In this document: positions 63,210 to 64,000 of the stretch, piece after piece
How the letters are laid out: every line of letters begins with the position of its first letter
How positions within the stretch are numbered: the first letter of the stretch is position 1
Source of the DNA: Flavobacteriales bacterium
GTDB lineage: Bacteria; Bacteroidota; Bacteroidia; Flavobacteriales_F; PHOS-HE28
Assembly (NCBI GenBank): GCA_016713865.1
Contig: JADJOG010000049.1
Location: 15,902 to 79,901, forward strand
DNA length: 64,000 nt
Direction: 5' to 3'
The notes under the pieces: model-generated
The model's database searches: none
Seen by the model: only the letters and a program-made list of their open reading frames with translations
Told to the model about the DNA's origin: nothing
Position numbers and translations under genes: made by a program

Positions 63210-64000
63210 AAATAGATTGTAGCAAAAGAAAATTTTAATTACGGGTGCGAAGCGGTGGGTTTGGAAAATTAACCGTATTGACGTTATTACTGAAGGACGT
63301 CGGGTTGCTGCTTCAATGCGTGACATTAACGGCAAAAACAAAAATGTTGCTGACGAACTGAGGAAAGCAGGTGCGAAAATCATTGAGATTGATGTTACAG
63401 ATGACACAAGTGTTACGAATGGGTAAACTCGGCCATTTCTGACCTTGATGGCTTGGATGTTTTGATAAACAATGCGGGCTTAGGTGTTCTTGGGATGGGA
63501 GTTCTTTACACCTGCTGAGTTTCAAAAAGTATTTGACATCAATGTTTTTGGCACGTTCAGCGAATGAATAGGGCTGTGGTTCCCTACTTTCGTGAAAAAG
63601 AAAAACGGGCTGATTATTTATATTTAGTTTACTTGGAAGAATTGCATTACCATTTTATGGAGCCTATCGGGCTTCAAAATGGGCATTGGAAGCCTTAGCT
63701 GAAAATTACAGAGTAGAACTTTCAGGCTTTGGAATTGAAAATTGCATTGTAGGGCAGGAGGTACCCAACTGCATTCTCTGATAATTTATTAAGACCAAGC
63801 GACAACAGCCGTGAATTGGGTTATGGTGATTTTTGCAAAAGTGCCAGAAGCAGCACTACATATTTTGAAAATGTTTTAAAAAACAATCCGCAGCAAAATC
63901 CACAAAAAGTTGCAGACGCCTTTGCCGAACTTATAAGAAGAAACCTAAGAACGACAAGTCATTCCGCACGGCTGTTGATTTTATTGGTATGGCAGACCAT
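63210..64000 (+). pseudogene. Short-chain dehydrogenase/reductase (partial, many frameshifts)
   Basis: Runs off the right edge. In joined frames: SKKILITGASGGFGKLT (Rossmann TGxxxGxG), GRRVAASMRDINGKNKNVAD ELRKAGAKIIEIDVTDDTSV, DGLDVLINNAGLGVLG (NNAG), FFTPAEFQKVFDINVFGTF, YGAYRASKWALEALAENYRV (YxxxK), GIENCIV, NLLRPSDNSRELGYGDF. A classical SDR with complete catalytic motifs but at least eight breaks in 790 bases. With the upstream regulator it forms an AraC-SDR pair of a low-GC relative. Confidence 0.75.

Overview
The window looks like the chromosome of a GC-rich, uncultured Flavobacteriales-type Bacteroidota. Supporting signs are three secreted proteins with type IX secretion (T9SS) C-terminal sorting domains, a TonB-dependent receptor with an N-terminal carboxypeptidase-like domain, an LptA/LptD pair of Bacteroidota type, the small basic protein that sits beside CspA in this phylum, ATP-dependent PEP carboxykinase, and repeated TAnnTTTG-like -7 promoter elements only a few bases from start codons. 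I saw no rRNA, tRNA or CRISPR array. No stretch above 300 bases is without a gene or gene remnant.

Layout. 1-14 kb: central metabolism and envelope genes (KdnB-like dehydrogenase, sucD, MFS exporter, NDH-2, mnmE, beta-propeller proteins, an NlpE-like lipoprotein, WbqC, a NlpC/P60-like hydrolase, a TonB-domain protein). 14-15.6 kb: two tandem RelE/ParE-type toxin-antitoxin modules, each preceded by a copy of a short palindromic repeat. 15.8-19.2 kb: a broken delta-60 repeat protein and an acyl-CoA carboxylase carboxyltransferase gene. 19.2-23.5 kb: an accessory island. It holds a cassette array built on repeats of the carboxylase 3' end, a GIY-YIG protein, a RAYT transposase remnant, an MntA/HepT pair, and a Fic protein with a repeated operator. 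23.7-31 kb: secreted proteins, cold-shock pair and small enzymes. 31-35 kb: PhnA/YjdM, CvfB-like S1 protein, TonB receptor. 35-48.8 kb: MazG, a T9SS protein, OmpH, LptA-like and LptD-like proteins, and an amidase / MlaD-like / two-protein Fe-S reductase operon. 48.8-62.6 kb: mixed housekeeping genes, pckA, a CsgG/LPP20 lipoprotein operon, a saccharopine-dehydrogenase-family protein, a tRNA methyltransferase and a tyrosine recombinase. 62.7-64 kb: abruptly AT-rich sequence with heavily frameshifted AraC-type regulator and short-chain dehydrogenase genes.

The main discovery candidate is at 19119-20542. The last codons of the carboxylase gene recur three more times downstream. Each inserted gene (an Imm32-like immunity protein, a membrane protein, a small secreted protein) sits almost exactly between the stop codon of one repeat and the first base of the next. 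This looks like iterative, promoterless single-gene cassette capture at the 3' end of a housekeeping gene.

Caveat. More than twenty genes, several of them essential, are split by single-base frameshifts, often at homopolymers. This is best explained by uncorrected long-read error, so I give whole-gene spans across frameshifts and name the approximate break points.
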